Origin: Herbaspirillum frisingense GSF30
GTDB taxonomy: Bacteria > Pseudomonadota > Gammaproteobacteria > Burkholderiales > Burkholderiaceae_D
NCBI RefSeq assembly: GCF_000300975.2
Contig: NZ_AEEC02000004.1
Coordinates: forward strand, 152,063 to 216,062
Length of the DNA: 64,000 nt
Reading direction: 5' to 3'
Shown: piece after piece, positions 30,331 through 39,083 of the stretch
Numbering within the stretch: position 1 is the first letter of the stretch
Layout: every line of letters starts with the position of its first letter
Position numbers and translations under genes: made by a program
Notes under the pieces: model-generated
Told to the model about the DNA's origin: nothing
What the model saw: the letters and a program-made list of their open reading frames with translations, nothing else
Database searches by the model: none

Positions 30331-31245
30331 ATGTTCGATGATCTGGTCCTGTTGCGCAGCTTCGTTGCCATCGTCGAATGCGGCAGTATCTCCTCCGCTG
30401 CACGGGCGCTGCGGATGACCCAGCCGACACTGAGCCGGCAGTTGAGTGCATTGGAACAGCAGTGCGGTGCCGAGCTGCTCAGGCGCGATACCCATCGCAT
30501 GAGCCTGACCGAGACTGGCCAGCGCTTCCTGCATGATGCCCGTGCCATCATCGAACTGGCCGATGAAGCCCAGCAACGACTGAGGCTGGAACAGGGCGGA
30601 CTGCAGGGCAACATCCGGGTGTTTTCCACCATCGACTTCGGGCAGACCGTGGTGAGTCGTCTCATCAGCAGTTTCATCCATGCACACCCCGGCGTGACGA
30701 TGGAACTGGCCTATTCGAACCGTCCGCTGCACATGATCGAGGAGGGCTGTGACGTCGGCATCATCGCTGGGGCGTTGACCGACGACCGGGTGGTGGCGCG
30801 CTCCCTGGGACAGATCCGCCGTCATGTGGTGGCGTCGCCCGGGCTGATGGCGGCACACCGCCGCTGCCGTCGTCCGGAAGACCTGCAGGAATGGCCGTGG
30901 GTGATCCTCTCGTCCGCTACCTTTGGCGGTACGCGCGAGGTAATGCTGTATCGGGACGGGGAAGAAAGTCGCCTGCAGGTACGCCCGCTGCTGCAATCCG
31001 AAGGCGTGACCAGCCTGCGCGAAGCAGCGCGCATGGACCTCGGCGTGGCGGCGTTGCCGACCTGGCTGGTCGAGGAGGATCTGGTCTCCGGCCGGCTGGT
31101 GCGACTGCTGCCGAAATGGGAAGCCAGCACGCTGCCGGCGCACGTGGTCTATCCGGCGCGGCGCAACCTGCCCCTGCGGGCCAGGACCTTCGTGGACTTT
31201 GCGCTGGAGTATATGTCCACGGTCCTGACCTCGCACAGGCGCTGA
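30331..31245 (+). CDS. LysR-family regulator, divergent from SDR gene
   Basis: A 304-residue LysR protein: HTH GSISSAARALRMTQPTLSRQLSALE in the first 50 residues, then an effector-binding domain with AHPGVTMELAYSNRP and EEGCDVGIIAG. A TATAAT at 30293-30298 could be its -10. No Shine-Dalgarno sequence is evident before the ATG. The divergent SDR gene is its most likely target; the effector is unknown. Confidence 0.88.
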   Translation: MFDDLVLLRSFVAIVECGSISSAARALRMTQPTLSRQLSALEQQCGAELLRRDTHRMSLTETGQRFLHDARAIIELADEAQQRLRLEQGGLQGNIRVFSTIDFGQTVVSRLISSFIHAHPGVTMELAYSNRPLHMIEEGCDVGIIAGALTDDRVVARSLGQIRRHVVASPGLMAAHRRCRRPEDLQEWPWVILSSATFGGTREVMLYRDGEESRLQVRPLLQSEGVTSLREAARMDLGVAALPTWLVEEDLVSGRLVRLLPKWEASTLPAHVVYPARRNLPLRARTFVDFALEYMSTVLTSHRR

Positions 31246-31291
31246 AAAGCCGCGCTGAAGGATTGCACGGAAGAGCTGCGTCCGCTCTGCC

Positions 31292-32347
31292 TCAGGAGTG
31301 CAGGGCCTCGCTCCAGAGATCCACCGGACCCAGGCGATCAGCACTTTGCGTGGCCAGCATCCAGCCTGGATATTCAGGCGGCAGGGCACTGACCTCATCA
31401 AGGGCCTGCAATTCTTCCTGATCGAGTTGCAGATCGATGGCGCCCAGGTTGTCCTGCAACTGGTCGATGCGACGCGCTCCCATGATGACCGAGGTCACCA
31501 CCTCCCGTGACAGCAGCCAGGCCAGCGCCACCCGCGCCGGGCTGACCTGGTGACGGCGGGCGATTGGCGCCAGCACATCGATGATGTTCCAGGCGCGCCC
31601 CTTCTCGACGATGGGGAAGTCGAAACCGGAACGGCGCGAGTCCGCCGGTTTCTGGTTGTCGCGGCTGAACTTGCCAGACAGCAGGCCGCCGGCCAGTGGG
31701 CTCCATACCATCAAGCCCATCTTTTCGGCTTCCAGCAGGGGGGCGATTTCTCGCTCCAGGTCGCGTCCGGCGAGCGAGTAATAGGCTTGTACCGTTTCGA
31801 AACGCGCCAGACCCTTTTCCGCCGAAACACCGATGGCGCGGGCGATCTTCCAGGCCTGCCAGTTGGATACGCCCACGTAGCGCACCTTGCCCTGGGTCAC
31901 CAGATCATCCAGCGCGCGCAGGGTTTCGTCGATGGGGGTGATGGTGTCGTTGGCGTGCACCTGGTAGAGATCGATGTGGTCGGTCTGCAAGCGGCGCAGG
32001 CTGGCGTCGACCGCATCCATGATGTGACCCCGCGAGGCTCCCACATCATTGCGACCCGGCCCCATGCGGCTGTAGACCTTGGTGGCCAGTACCACATCGC
32101 TACGCGCCAGGCCGAGGTTGCGGAAGGACTGGCCCAGCGTGGCCTCGCTGGCACCGGCCGAATAGACGTCGGCGGTATCGAAGAAATTGACGCCGGCCTC
32201 GAAGGCGGTCCTGACCAGCTCATCGGCCTCTTTCTGGCCGACGTTGCCGATGTGCTGGTAGACGCCTTCACCATTGCTGAAGGTCATCGTGCCCAGGCAG
32301 AGACGGGAAACGAGCAGGCCGGTGTGGCCCAGGGTGCGGTATTGCAT
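31292..32347 (-). CDS. Aldo/keto reductase
   Basis: A 351-residue protein with AAGGAG before the ATG. It is a TIM-barrel aldo/keto reductase with the catalytic tetrad visible: Asp in FFDTADVYS, the Tyr three residues later, Lys in LATKVY, and His in YQVHAND. The cofactor segment VIMGARRIDQLQDNLGA is typical of the Tas/YajO-like group that reduces aldehydes with NADPH. The physiological substrate is unknown. It is divergent from a LysR gene at 32502, which is the likely regulator. Confidence 0.9.
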   Translation of the reverse strand: MQYRTLGHTGLLVSRLCLGTMTFSNGEGVYQHIGNVGQKEADELVRTAFEAGVNFFDTADVYSAGASEATLGQSFRNLGLARSDVVLATKVYSRMGPGRNDVGASRGHIMDAVDASLRRLQTDHIDLYQVHANDTITPIDETLRALDDLVTQGKVRYVGVSNWQAWKIARAIGVSAEKGLARFETVQAYYSLAGRDLEREIAPLLEAEKMGLMVWSPLAGGLLSGKFSRDNQKPADSRRSGFDFPIVEKGRAWNIIDVLAPIARRHQVSPARVALAWLLSREVVTSVIMGARRIDQLQDNLGAIDLQLDQEELQALDEVSALPPEYPGWMLATQSADRLGPVDLWSEALHS

Positions 32348-32452
32348 GTTGGATTCTCCTTGGCTGGAATAGATAGGTTCGGACGGTGACCGGTGGCGAA
32401 ATCGACGACCGTCAGTGCGTCATGCGATCAATGTAGTCCTTGCATTCCAGGA

Positions 32453-32484
32453 GGAAAATACAAATAATCGGCGGATCATTTTCC
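32453..32484. promoter_or_regulatory. Inverted repeat before LysR gene
   Basis: GGAAAAT (32453-32459) and ATTTTCC (32478-32484) are exact reverse complements separated by 18 bases, and the right arm ends 17 bases before the LysR start at 32502. This position suits LysR autoregulation. Confidence 0.4.
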
Positions 32485-32501
32485 ATAAATAGAAAACGTC
32501 G

Positions 32502-33386
32502 ATGGACTGGAACGACCTCAAGTTCTTTCTCGAAGTGGCCCGCAGCGGCAGTCTCACCAGGGCGGCCAGTGCATTGAAAGCCAGCCAGTCCACCGTAGCG
32601 CGGCGCGTGAGCGAGCTGGAGCAGGACCTGGGCGCCACGCTGTTCGAACGGCATCAGACCGGCTACTTCCTCACCGATGAAGGGCAGGAGATACTGCGCC
32701 GCGCCGAAGCCGCCGAGCAGGGCGTGCTGGCCGTGGAGCGGGGCGCGGCCAGTCTGAGTGGAACGGTCTCCGGCACGGTGCGCCTGGCAACCTCCGAAAA
32801 CCTGGCCACGGATCTGGTCATTCCCGCCATGCCGGCGCTGGTCAAGCGCCACCCCGCGCTATGCCTGGAGATCGTCACCCACACCGCCACGGTGACGTTG
32901 GGCCGGCGTGAAGCCGACCTGGCCTTGCGGGTGGTGCGGCCGGCCAGCGGCAACCTGAAGCTGCGCCAGCTTGGCCGGATGAGTTATGCCGTCTACGCCA
33001 GCCGTGCCTACCTGAAGCAGCACCGCCAGCGCGATGGCGATCCCTTCGCCGGTCGCGATGTCATCACCTGGGACGACGCACACAGCCACCTGCCGGCGGC
33101 GCAATGGATGACGAGCCACGCCTCGCAGGCGCGCACCGTGCTGATGGTATCGAACCTGCCGATGCAGATCGCGGCGGCGCGTGCCGGCCTGGGGCTGGCG
33201 ATCATCCCGGATTTCCTCGCCACAGCCCCGGAGCTGGTGAAGGTGGTGCCATCCGAGGAGCTCTTCGACAATGGCCTCTGGCTGGTGATGCACGCCGACC
33301 TGAGCGCATCGGCACGCGTGCGCGCCGTGGCCGATTTCCTGGCCGAGACGGTGGCGCGGCATCCGGTTCTGGGGCGCGCGCGCTGA
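32502..33386 (+). CDS. LysR-family regulator, divergent from aldo/keto reductase
   Basis: A 294-residue LysR protein beginning MDWNDLKFFLEVARSGSLTRAAS, with HTH residues continuing through STVARRVSELEQDLGA. The effector domain is of the type with short N-lobe strands (GTVRLATSENLAT, READLALRVVRP). It lies 154 bases from the divergent aldo/keto reductase gene, its most plausible target. The 3' end is convergent with a TetR gene 95 bases away. Confidence 0.88.
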   Translation: MDWNDLKFFLEVARSGSLTRAASALKASQSTVARRVSELEQDLGATLFERHQTGYFLTDEGQEILRRAEAAEQGVLAVERGAASLSGTVSGTVRLATSENLATDLVIPAMPALVKRHPALCLEIVTHTATVTLGRREADLALRVVRPASGNLKLRQLGRMSYAVYASRAYLKQHRQRDGDPFAGRDVITWDDAHSHLPAAQWMTSHASQARTVLMVSNLPMQIAAARAGLGLAIIPDFLATAPELVKVVPSEELFDNGLWLVMHADLSASARVRAVADFLAETVARHPVLGRAR

Positions 33387-33481
33387 GTGGAGAATGGGGC
33401 GGGGGCAGGATGGCGTCGCCGACGCCTTGCTCTTGTCGGCAGTCAGGTCCGCAGTCTGGCGACAGCGCGACCCTCCTCGGC

Positions 33482-34093
33482 CTAGAGCCCCTTGCGCAGG
33501 ATATCGAATGCCTCAAGCAGATATCTGGAGGCAGGCTTGCGTTGACCGGATTGTTCGCGCCAGGTCTGCAAGGCAAGCCGCATGGCACCCACAGACACCA
33601 TGGCCACCATCCGCAGCCGTGCTCGCTGCTCAGGATGGCGCCATACCTGGCATAGCGCGTCGAAGAGCATGACTTCCTGCTCCGCATAGAAGGCCTGTTT
33701 GCGCGCCATCAGGGACTCACTGGAACGCATCAGATTGTCCACCGCCGTCATCTGTTCGGTGGTGTAGCGCCCAATGTGCGCCACCATCACGTCCCGCACC
33801 GCATCCAGTGGATCGGCATCCGGCGACACCTTCAGCAGGTCCGCCAGCAAGGCAGCGGTATCGGCGTCCCGCCAGTATAGGATGATGTCGTCCTTCGACT
33901 TGAAATACGAAAAGAAGGTGCGGCGGGAAATATCTGCCGCAGCCGCGATGTCGTCCAACGTCGTGGCGGCATATCCACGCGCCATGAACAAGCCTTGCGC
34001 CACCTCGGCGATGCGACGCCGCGTCTCCAGACGCTTGCGCTCGCGCAGGCCAGGGGAAGCCCCGGAGTCGACGGAAGATGAAATGTCAGACAT
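33482..34093 (-). CDS. TetR-family repressor
   Basis: About 203 residues from the ATG at 34093 (MSDISSS); an ATG at 34105 is also possible but sits right against the operator without a ribosome site. The N-terminal TetR HTH reads RIAEVAQGLFMARGYAATTLDDIAAAADISRRTFFSYFKSKDD. The C-terminal ligand domain has no recognisable substrate signature. The gene is divergent from an SDR gene, and a long double palindrome fills the gap 22 bases before its start, so autoregulation and repression of the SDR gene are likely. Confidence 0.88.
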   Translation of the reverse strand: MSDISSSVDSGASPGLRERKRLETRRRIAEVAQGLFMARGYAATTLDDIAAAADISRRTFFSYFKSKDDIILYWRDADTAALLADLLKVSPDADPLDAVRDVMVAHIGRYTTEQMTAVDNLMRSSESLMARKQAFYAEQEVMLFDALCQVWRHPEQRARLRMVAMVSVGAMRLALQTWREQSGQRKPASRYLLEAFDILRKGL

Positions 34094-34114
34094 GAATAAA
34101 CTCATTGCTAAATT

Positions 34115-34146
34115 GCACTGAGTGCATTAAATTATGCACTCAGTGC
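34115..34146. promoter_or_regulatory. Double-palindrome operator between tetR-like and SDR genes
   Basis: GCACTGAGTGCA (34115-34126) and TGCACTCAGTGC (34135-34146) are exact reverse complements with an eight-base AT spacer. Each arm is itself an 11-bp palindrome, GCACT-S-AGTGC, and the two centres (34120 and 34141) are 21 bp apart, two helical turns. This fits two TetR dimers on one face of DNA. Confidence 0.8.
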
Positions 34147-34186
34147 TTATTTTTAATCCGATTACTGCTTTCCAGTCAGGTTGACG

Positions 34187-35104
34187 ATGATGACACATTG
34201 GACGGAGTCTCTCATCCCATTTCAACGCGGACGTACGGCCATCGTCACGGGGACCGGCGGCCTTGGCTATCGTACGGCACAGGCGCTGGCCGCCAGTGGC
34301 GCCCGGGTGATCATCGCCGGGCGGAATACGGACAAGGGCGCTGCGGCGGTGCAACGCATCCGCAGCGAAGTGCCTCAGTCCCTGGTCGATTTCGCATTGC
34401 TGGACCTGGCCAGTCTGTCTTCCATCAGCCAGTTTTGCCGGCGCCTGCAGGATACGCATGGGTGTGTCGACCTGCTCATCAACAATGCTGCCGTGATGGC
34501 GCCGCCGCAGCGCTGCAGCACCGAGGATGGCTTCGAATTGCAGTTCGGTACCAACTACCTCGGGCATTTCGCATTGACCGCCCAATTGCTGCCCTTGCTG
34601 CGGGCGGCCCCCCAGCCGCGCGTGGTGACGGTGTCGAGCGTAGCGGCGCGCTCGGGAAAGATCAGTTTCGATGATCTGCAAAGCGAGCATGCCTATCGGC
34701 CCATGAGCGCCTATGCGCAATCCAAGCTGGCCTGTCTGCTGTTTAGCATCGAGCTCCAGCGGCGCAGTCAGGCCATGGGCTGGAATATCCGCAGCATCGG
34801 CGCACATCCCGGCGTTTCCCGTACCGACCTGATCGCCAATGGCGCTGGCGCGCAAAGCGCTGCGGGATTGCTGCGGCGTTACTTCTGGTTCCTGTTCCAG
34901 CCCGTGGAGCAGGGAGCACTGCCCATCCTCTACGCGGCAACGGCCGAAGAGGCCGAGGCAGGTGCTTACTATGGACCGGACAAGCTGGGGGAGACCCGCG
35001 GATTTCCAGCCCCTGCCCGCGTCCCCAGGCAAGCGCTTGATCGCGGCGTGGCCGAACGGCTCTGGCAGGTGTCGGAACAGCTGGCTGGCGTGCGATTTAC
35101 CTAG
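34187..35104 (+). CDS. SDR-family oxidoreductase (retinol dehydrogenase-like)
   Basis: About 305 residues from the ATG at 34187 (a TTG at 34181 is in frame). The cofactor motif TGTGGLG, an Arg after strand two (AGRNTDKG) suggesting NADP, NNAAVM, a Ser in VVTVSSVAARSG and the YxxxK pair in SAYAQSKLACLL place it with the WWOX/retinol-dehydrogenase-like SDRs. It is under a TetR-type operator whose repressor gene is divergent, so it is probably induced by the compound it or a partner enzyme handles. The substrate is not known. Confidence 0.87.
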   Translation: MMTHWTESLIPFQRGRTAIVTGTGGLGYRTAQALAASGARVIIAGRNTDKGAAAVQRIRSEVPQSLVDFALLDLASLSSISQFCRRLQDTHGCVDLLINNAAVMAPPQRCSTEDGFELQFGTNYLGHFALTAQLLPLLRAAPQPRVVTVSSVAARSGKISFDDLQSEHAYRPMSAYAQSKLACLLFSIELQRRSQAMGWNIRSIGAHPGVSRTDLIANGAGAQSAAGLLRRYFWFLFQPVEQGALPILYAATAEEAEAGAYYGPDKLGETRGFPAPARVPRQALDRGVAERLWQVSEQLAGVRFT

Positions 35105-35311
35105 GGCGGGCATTGTGCTTCCAGGCCGCCGCGCAGTGTGAATTGGGCACCGGCGTCCGTTTGCTCTTCACCGTCGAGCTGGCCGGCGGGTCCGGCACCG
35201 ACGCTTTTCTCCCGCATTCGGGTGGCGCTTCTATGATGACATGCTGCTGAGTTAGAATCGTTCGCCTAGACGTAACCAATACGTTACTGAAAAACTTACT
35301 CAGGGGGGAGA

Positions 35312-36811
35312 ATGCGTCATTTTGATGAGCTGCCGCGTCGCAAATTTTTACAGGCCGGGGCGGCATTGCTGTATGCGTGCAGTGTTCCTTCGGCGCTGGT
35401 CGCCGCACCCGCGCTGCATTCCCCCAGAAACCTGCGAGCCCTGCGCAGCAGCATGCACGGCCGTCTGATCTTCCCCGGCGAAATGGGCTATGCGATGGCC
35501 GCCGCACCCAACAATGCCCGCTATGCCTACATCCTGCCGCGTGCCGTGGCGATGTGCGCCGATGCGCATGACGTCCAGCTCTGCCTGCGCTGGGCGGCCG
35601 ACCATCGCGAGCCGTTTGCGATCCGCTCGGGCGGCCACAACTACGCTGGATTCTCCACCACCCGGGGCTTGCTGATCGACGTCAAGGCGATGAACAAGGT
35701 GTGGTACGACCTTGACAAGAACCGCGGCTACATCCAGGCCGGTGCCTGCAATCAGGATATGGCCGACGCTTTCAGCGGTACCAATTTCGCAATCCCCTCA
35801 GGTCGTTGCCCGACTGTGGGCGCAAGCGGCCTGGTGCTGGGCGGTGGCTGGGGTTTTTCCGCGACCCACGCGGGCCTGACCTGCGACAGCCTAGTGCAGA
35901 CCGACCTGGTGCTGGCCAGCGGCAAGCAGGTCTCCGCCGATGCCGGCGGTGATTACAGCGACCTGTTCTGGGCGCTGCGCGGCGGGGGTGGCGGCAACTT
36001 TGGCGTCAACACCGCATTCAGCTTCGAACTGCATGAGGTCAAGGACGATGTGACCATCTTCAACATCGTGTGGCCCGGCGAGAAGCAGGTCGAATTGCTG
36101 CTTGCCCTGCAGGCGATCCAGAACGAGCACGCGCAGCATATCTCCACCCGCACCAAGGCCTATCCCAGCGCGCCAGGTGCGTATCCGAAGCGCGACCAGC
36201 TGCTGGTGACCACCTTGGGCCAGTTCTTCGGTCCGCGCGAGAAGGCGCTGGAAGTGCTGGCACCGGCGCTCAGTATGGTCAAACCGATCAAGCAGGACAT
36301 CCGCCAGATGAGCTACTGGCAAGCGCGCGACTACCTCATCACCGATGATCCGAATGGCATGTACGATCTGCGTTCGAGCTACGTCGCCGACAAGCTGCCT
36401 CCGGAAGCGCTGGAAACCATGCTGCGCTGGATGATGAAATGGCCCGGCGGCTCGCTGCTGCCGCAGAACATGGGCATCCTGTTCGCCATCGGCGGCAAGG
36501 TCAGGGAGGTGGCGGCGGACGCCACCGCGTATGTGCACCGCAATGCCAACTACATCTTCGAGATGGAGAGTGCCTGGGCGCCGATCGATAATCCAGACAC
36601 GGTGCGCCGGCAGCAGGCATGGCTGGCCGCCTATTTCGAGGACATGCAGTGCTTCATGCTGCCGCAGTCCTACGTCAATTTCCCCAGCCGGAACCTGCCC
36701 CACTGGGCCAAGGCCTATTACGGCGACAATCTGACACGACTGATGCGGGTGAAGAGAAAGTACGATCCCGAGAAGCTGTTCACGTTCGAGCAAAGCATAC
36801 CGTCAGCTTGA
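35312..36811 (+). CDS. Tat-exported BBE-type FAD-linked oxidase
   Basis: A 499-residue flavoprotein with a twin-arginine signal (PRRKFLQAGAALLYA, cleavage near residue 32). The FAD domain carries both residues for bicovalent flavin attachment: His109 in RSGGHNYAG and Cys166 in SGRCPTVGASG. The C-terminus has the BBE-type MRVKRKYDPEKLFTFEQS. Relatives are berberine-bridge-type and sugar or aclacinomycin oxidases, which use the doubly linked FAD to oxidise alcohols or hemiacetals with O2. The substrate is unknown. GGGGGGAG lies directly before the ATG. It stands alone, without a paired regulator. Confidence 0.88.
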   Translation: MRHFDELPRRKFLQAGAALLYACSVPSALVAAPALHSPRNLRALRSSMHGRLIFPGEMGYAMAAAPNNARYAYILPRAVAMCADAHDVQLCLRWAADHREPFAIRSGGHNYAGFSTTRGLLIDVKAMNKVWYDLDKNRGYIQAGACNQDMADAFSGTNFAIPSGRCPTVGASGLVLGGGWGFSATHAGLTCDSLVQTDLVLASGKQVSADAGGDYSDLFWALRGGGGGNFGVNTAFSFELHEVKDDVTIFNIVWPGEKQVELLLALQAIQNEHAQHISTRTKAYPSAPGAYPKRDQLLVTTLGQFFGPREKALEVLAPALSMVKPIKQDIRQMSYWQARDYLITDDPNGMYDLRSSYVADKLPPEALETMLRWMMKWPGGSLLPQNMGILFAIGGKVREVAADATAYVHRNANYIFEMESAWAPIDNPDTVRRQQAWLAAYFEDMQCFMLPQSYVNFPSRNLPHWAKAYYGDNLTRLMRVKRKYDPEKLFTFEQSIPSA

Positions 36812-36890
36812 AGCGGGAATCGCCTGGACCTGATCCACCCCGGGTCCGACCGAGGTCCAGGCATGCTATCTGTGAAGCATTCATGCAGGT

Positions 36891-37263
36891 TCAACCCAGG
36901 TTACCGGCGAAGCGTCGTGCGTAGTCTTCACGTTTAAAGGCCTCGATCAGGAAATCGATGAAGAATCGCGTCTTGGCCGGGAGCAGGTGGCGGCTCGCAT
37001 AGTAGAGAGAGATTGCGCCCGCATCGGCCCACCAGCGCGGCAAAACCCGCACCAGCTCCGCCGACTCCAGTCCTGCCAGGATATCAGGAACGGCCACCAT
37101 GGCCATACCCAAGCCCAACTGCACCTCGCTCTTGCATCAACCATAACCGGACCAGCCGGGCCGCCGCGTTGCTGGTGCAGCGCTGCGGCCACTTCGGACA
37201 GGGAGGCAGCTTGCACTTTGGTCAAGACCCTCGGCAAAGCGCGATTGCTGTCGCCCTGCTTGT
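36891..37263 (-). pseudogene. Decayed LysR-family regulator
   Basis: The stretch 36891-37120 encodes a clear LysR C-terminus (QLGLGMAMVAVPDILAG ... LLPAKTRFFIDFLIEAF). An in-frame stop lies just upstream of that part, and the next recognisable stretch, in another frame near 37150-37240, reads ASLSEVAAALHQQ, similar to the start of a LysR HTH. The roughly 170 residues that should separate the two are missing, so the gene has lost its middle and its frame. It abuts an intact LysR gene whose 3' end is at 37264. The C-terminal identification is firm; the N-terminal part is tentative. Confidence 0.62.
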
Positions 37264-38196
37264 TCAGGTTAAATCTGGCAGGCGCACGCCATTGCCTTTG
37301 TCTGTCACGACCTCGACAAGTAGATTCCGAATCCAGCGATGGCCAGCGTGTCCGTGGCTGCGCTCGTGCCAAATCAAGCTGACGTCGAACTGCTCCGAGA
37401 GCCAAGGGATATCGATCAAGACGAGCCGGTCCGCCTGGCCTCGTAGTTGCCGCCTCGGCACAAGGGCGACAAGATCGCTAGACGAAACGATCTCGGGGAC
37501 GAAGAGGAAGGACGCTGCCGACATAACGACTTGGCGGCGATGCCCAAGCGCTGCCAGTGCCTCGTCGATCGGCGTTGTGAAGGCGCCGCCCGATGGTGAC
37601 ACGATTACATGTTCCAGTTTCGCGAACTCTCCGGGCGTAAGTCCGGGCCTGAGACTTGGATGATCTCGTCGACCGATGAGGACGTAGGTCTCCGTGTATA
37701 GGTGGCAGGTTCGCAGATGCACGTGACTGGGATCAGGCGTGGTGAGAGCCAGGTCGATCTCGCCGCGACTTAGCTGTTGCTCCATCGACGCAGGATCCCA
37801 ATGGCGAACGGCCAGGCGCACCCCCGGCGCGCGCTGCCTCAACGTCACAGCGAGCGGTATCAGGACCGCAGCCTGCACATAGTCCGTGCAAGCCACCGTG
37901 ACTGTCAGCTTGCCCCGTGCCGGCGAGAAGTCTTTATGGGAATGGAGGGTGATTCGCAGTTGATCGAGCGCTTCTCGCAGCGGGCCGATTAGGTCGAGCG
38001 CCTTGGCCGTAGGCGTCATCCCGCGGTGGGCCGGGACAAGCAAGGGATCGTCGAACACATCCCGAAGGCGGCTCAACTGTGCGCTCACTGCTGGCTGACT
38101 AAGGTGAAGTCGCGCGGCCGCCTTTGTCACATTCCGCTCTGCCAGGAGAGCTTCAAGAGTCAGCAACAAATTGAGATCGAGGCGTCCGGTATCCAT
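37264..38196 (-). CDS. LysR-family regulator (NodD/LeuO-like layout)
   Basis: About 310 residues from the ATG at 38196 (MDTGRLDLNLLLTLEALL); an in-frame ATG at 38232 lies in the promoter region. The HTH reads NVTKAAARLHLSQPAVSAQLSRLRD, followed by DDPLLVPAHRGMTPTAKA, the pattern of the NodD/SyrM/LeuO subgroup. It is divergent from a quinone reductase gene, with a 94-base AT-rich gap, and probably controls it. Base composition here looks less GC-rich than in the flanking core genes. Confidence 0.88.
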   Translation of the reverse strand: MDTGRLDLNLLLTLEALLAERNVTKAAARLHLSQPAVSAQLSRLRDVFDDPLLVPAHRGMTPTAKALDLIGPLREALDQLRITLHSHKDFSPARGKLTVTVACTDYVQAAVLIPLAVTLRQRAPGVRLAVRHWDPASMEQQLSRGEIDLALTTPDPSHVHLRTCHLYTETYVLIGRRDHPSLRPGLTPGEFAKLEHVIVSPSGGAFTTPIDEALAALGHRRQVVMSAASFLFVPEIVSSSDLVALVPRRQLRGQADRLVLIDIPWLSEQFDVSLIWHERSHGHAGHRWIRNLLVEVVTDKGNGVRLPDLT

Positions 38197-38290
38197 GTGG
38201 TGGATTGTAGAGTAAAAAATAATCGATTTCACATATACCAGGGCCAGAGGCCATCATGCGGTCATTGCAAACCACTTGGAGAACCGCACC

Positions 38291-39079
38291 ATGACCAAGA
38301 AAGTCCTCATCGTCTACGCCCACCCTGAGCCGACCTCGCTGACGCGGCAACTGGTCGATGTCTCGATTGAAGCCCTTACCGCCCAAGGGCATGAAGTCAT
38401 TCAGTCGGACCTCTATGGCATGCGCTGGAAGGCTGTCTTCGATGCAGAGGATTTTCCGAGCAGGGTTAATCCTGATCGGCTCTCGTACATTATGGAATCA
38501 GGTCATGCCTATGCAACTGGGCAGCAGACGGCGGATGTCGCCGCAGAGCAGGCGAAGCTGATGGCGGCCGATGCGGTGATCATGCAGTTCCCCCTTTGGT
38601 GGTATGGCTTGCCCGCCATCCTGAAAGGCTGGATCGATCGTGTCTACGCCTTCGGCTTTGCCTACGGGTACAAGAATGGCACCAACGAATATCGCTTTGG
38701 GGACGGCATCCTGAAGGGCAAGCGGGCGCTGGTTAACGTTTTGGCAGGCGGCCCGGCTGCGGACTATGGTCCGCGCGGCATCAACGGCCCGATCGATCAG
38801 CTGCTCTTTCCGCTCACCCACGGCGCGCTTTTCTATCCAGGCATGGACGTGCTCCCCGTCCATCCGGTGTACGGCGCCGCCCATGTCGGCAAAGCGGAAG
38901 AGATCGAACTCATCCGGGCGGTGTGGCGTAGTCGCGTCGAACGCCTGTTCGACGACGCGCCGATTCCGTTTCGCTCGCAGAACGGAGGCAGCTTTCCCGA
39001 TCGCCACACCATGGCCGACCATGTTTCGCCAGGCCAAACCGGCATCGCCGCGCACATTGCCGACCTGACCACCGCATAA
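38291..39079 (+). CDS. NAD(P)H quinone oxidoreductase, flavodoxin-fold
   Basis: About 262 residues from the ATG at 38291, which has GGAG eight bases upstream; the ATG at 38276 is less well placed. The flavodoxin_2-type fold is shown by KVLIVYAHPEPTSLTRQL, MQFPLWWYGLPAILKGWIDRVYAFGFAYG and the GPAADYGPRG loop that binds FAD or FMN. Such enzymes reduce quinones or related electrophiles by two electrons, avoiding semiquinones. The divergent LysR gene is its likely regulator. It is followed after four bases by a truncated dehydrogenase fragment. Confidence 0.88.
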   Translation: MTKKVLIVYAHPEPTSLTRQLVDVSIEALTAQGHEVIQSDLYGMRWKAVFDAEDFPSRVNPDRLSYIMESGHAYATGQQTADVAAEQAKLMAADAVIMQFPLWWYGLPAILKGWIDRVYAFGFAYGYKNGTNEYRFGDGILKGKRALVNVLAGGPAADYGPRGINGPIDQLLFPLTHGALFYPGMDVLPVHPVYGAAHVGKAEEIELIRAVWRSRVERLFDDAPIPFRSQNGGSFPDRHTMADHVSPGQTGIAAHIADLTTA

Positions 39080-39083
39080 GGAC

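Noticed and set aside
35272..35287. GTAAC...GTTAC inverted repeat before the BBE-type oxidase as an operator
   Set aside because: Only five base pairs per arm and no adjacent regulator gene; chance occurrence is likely.
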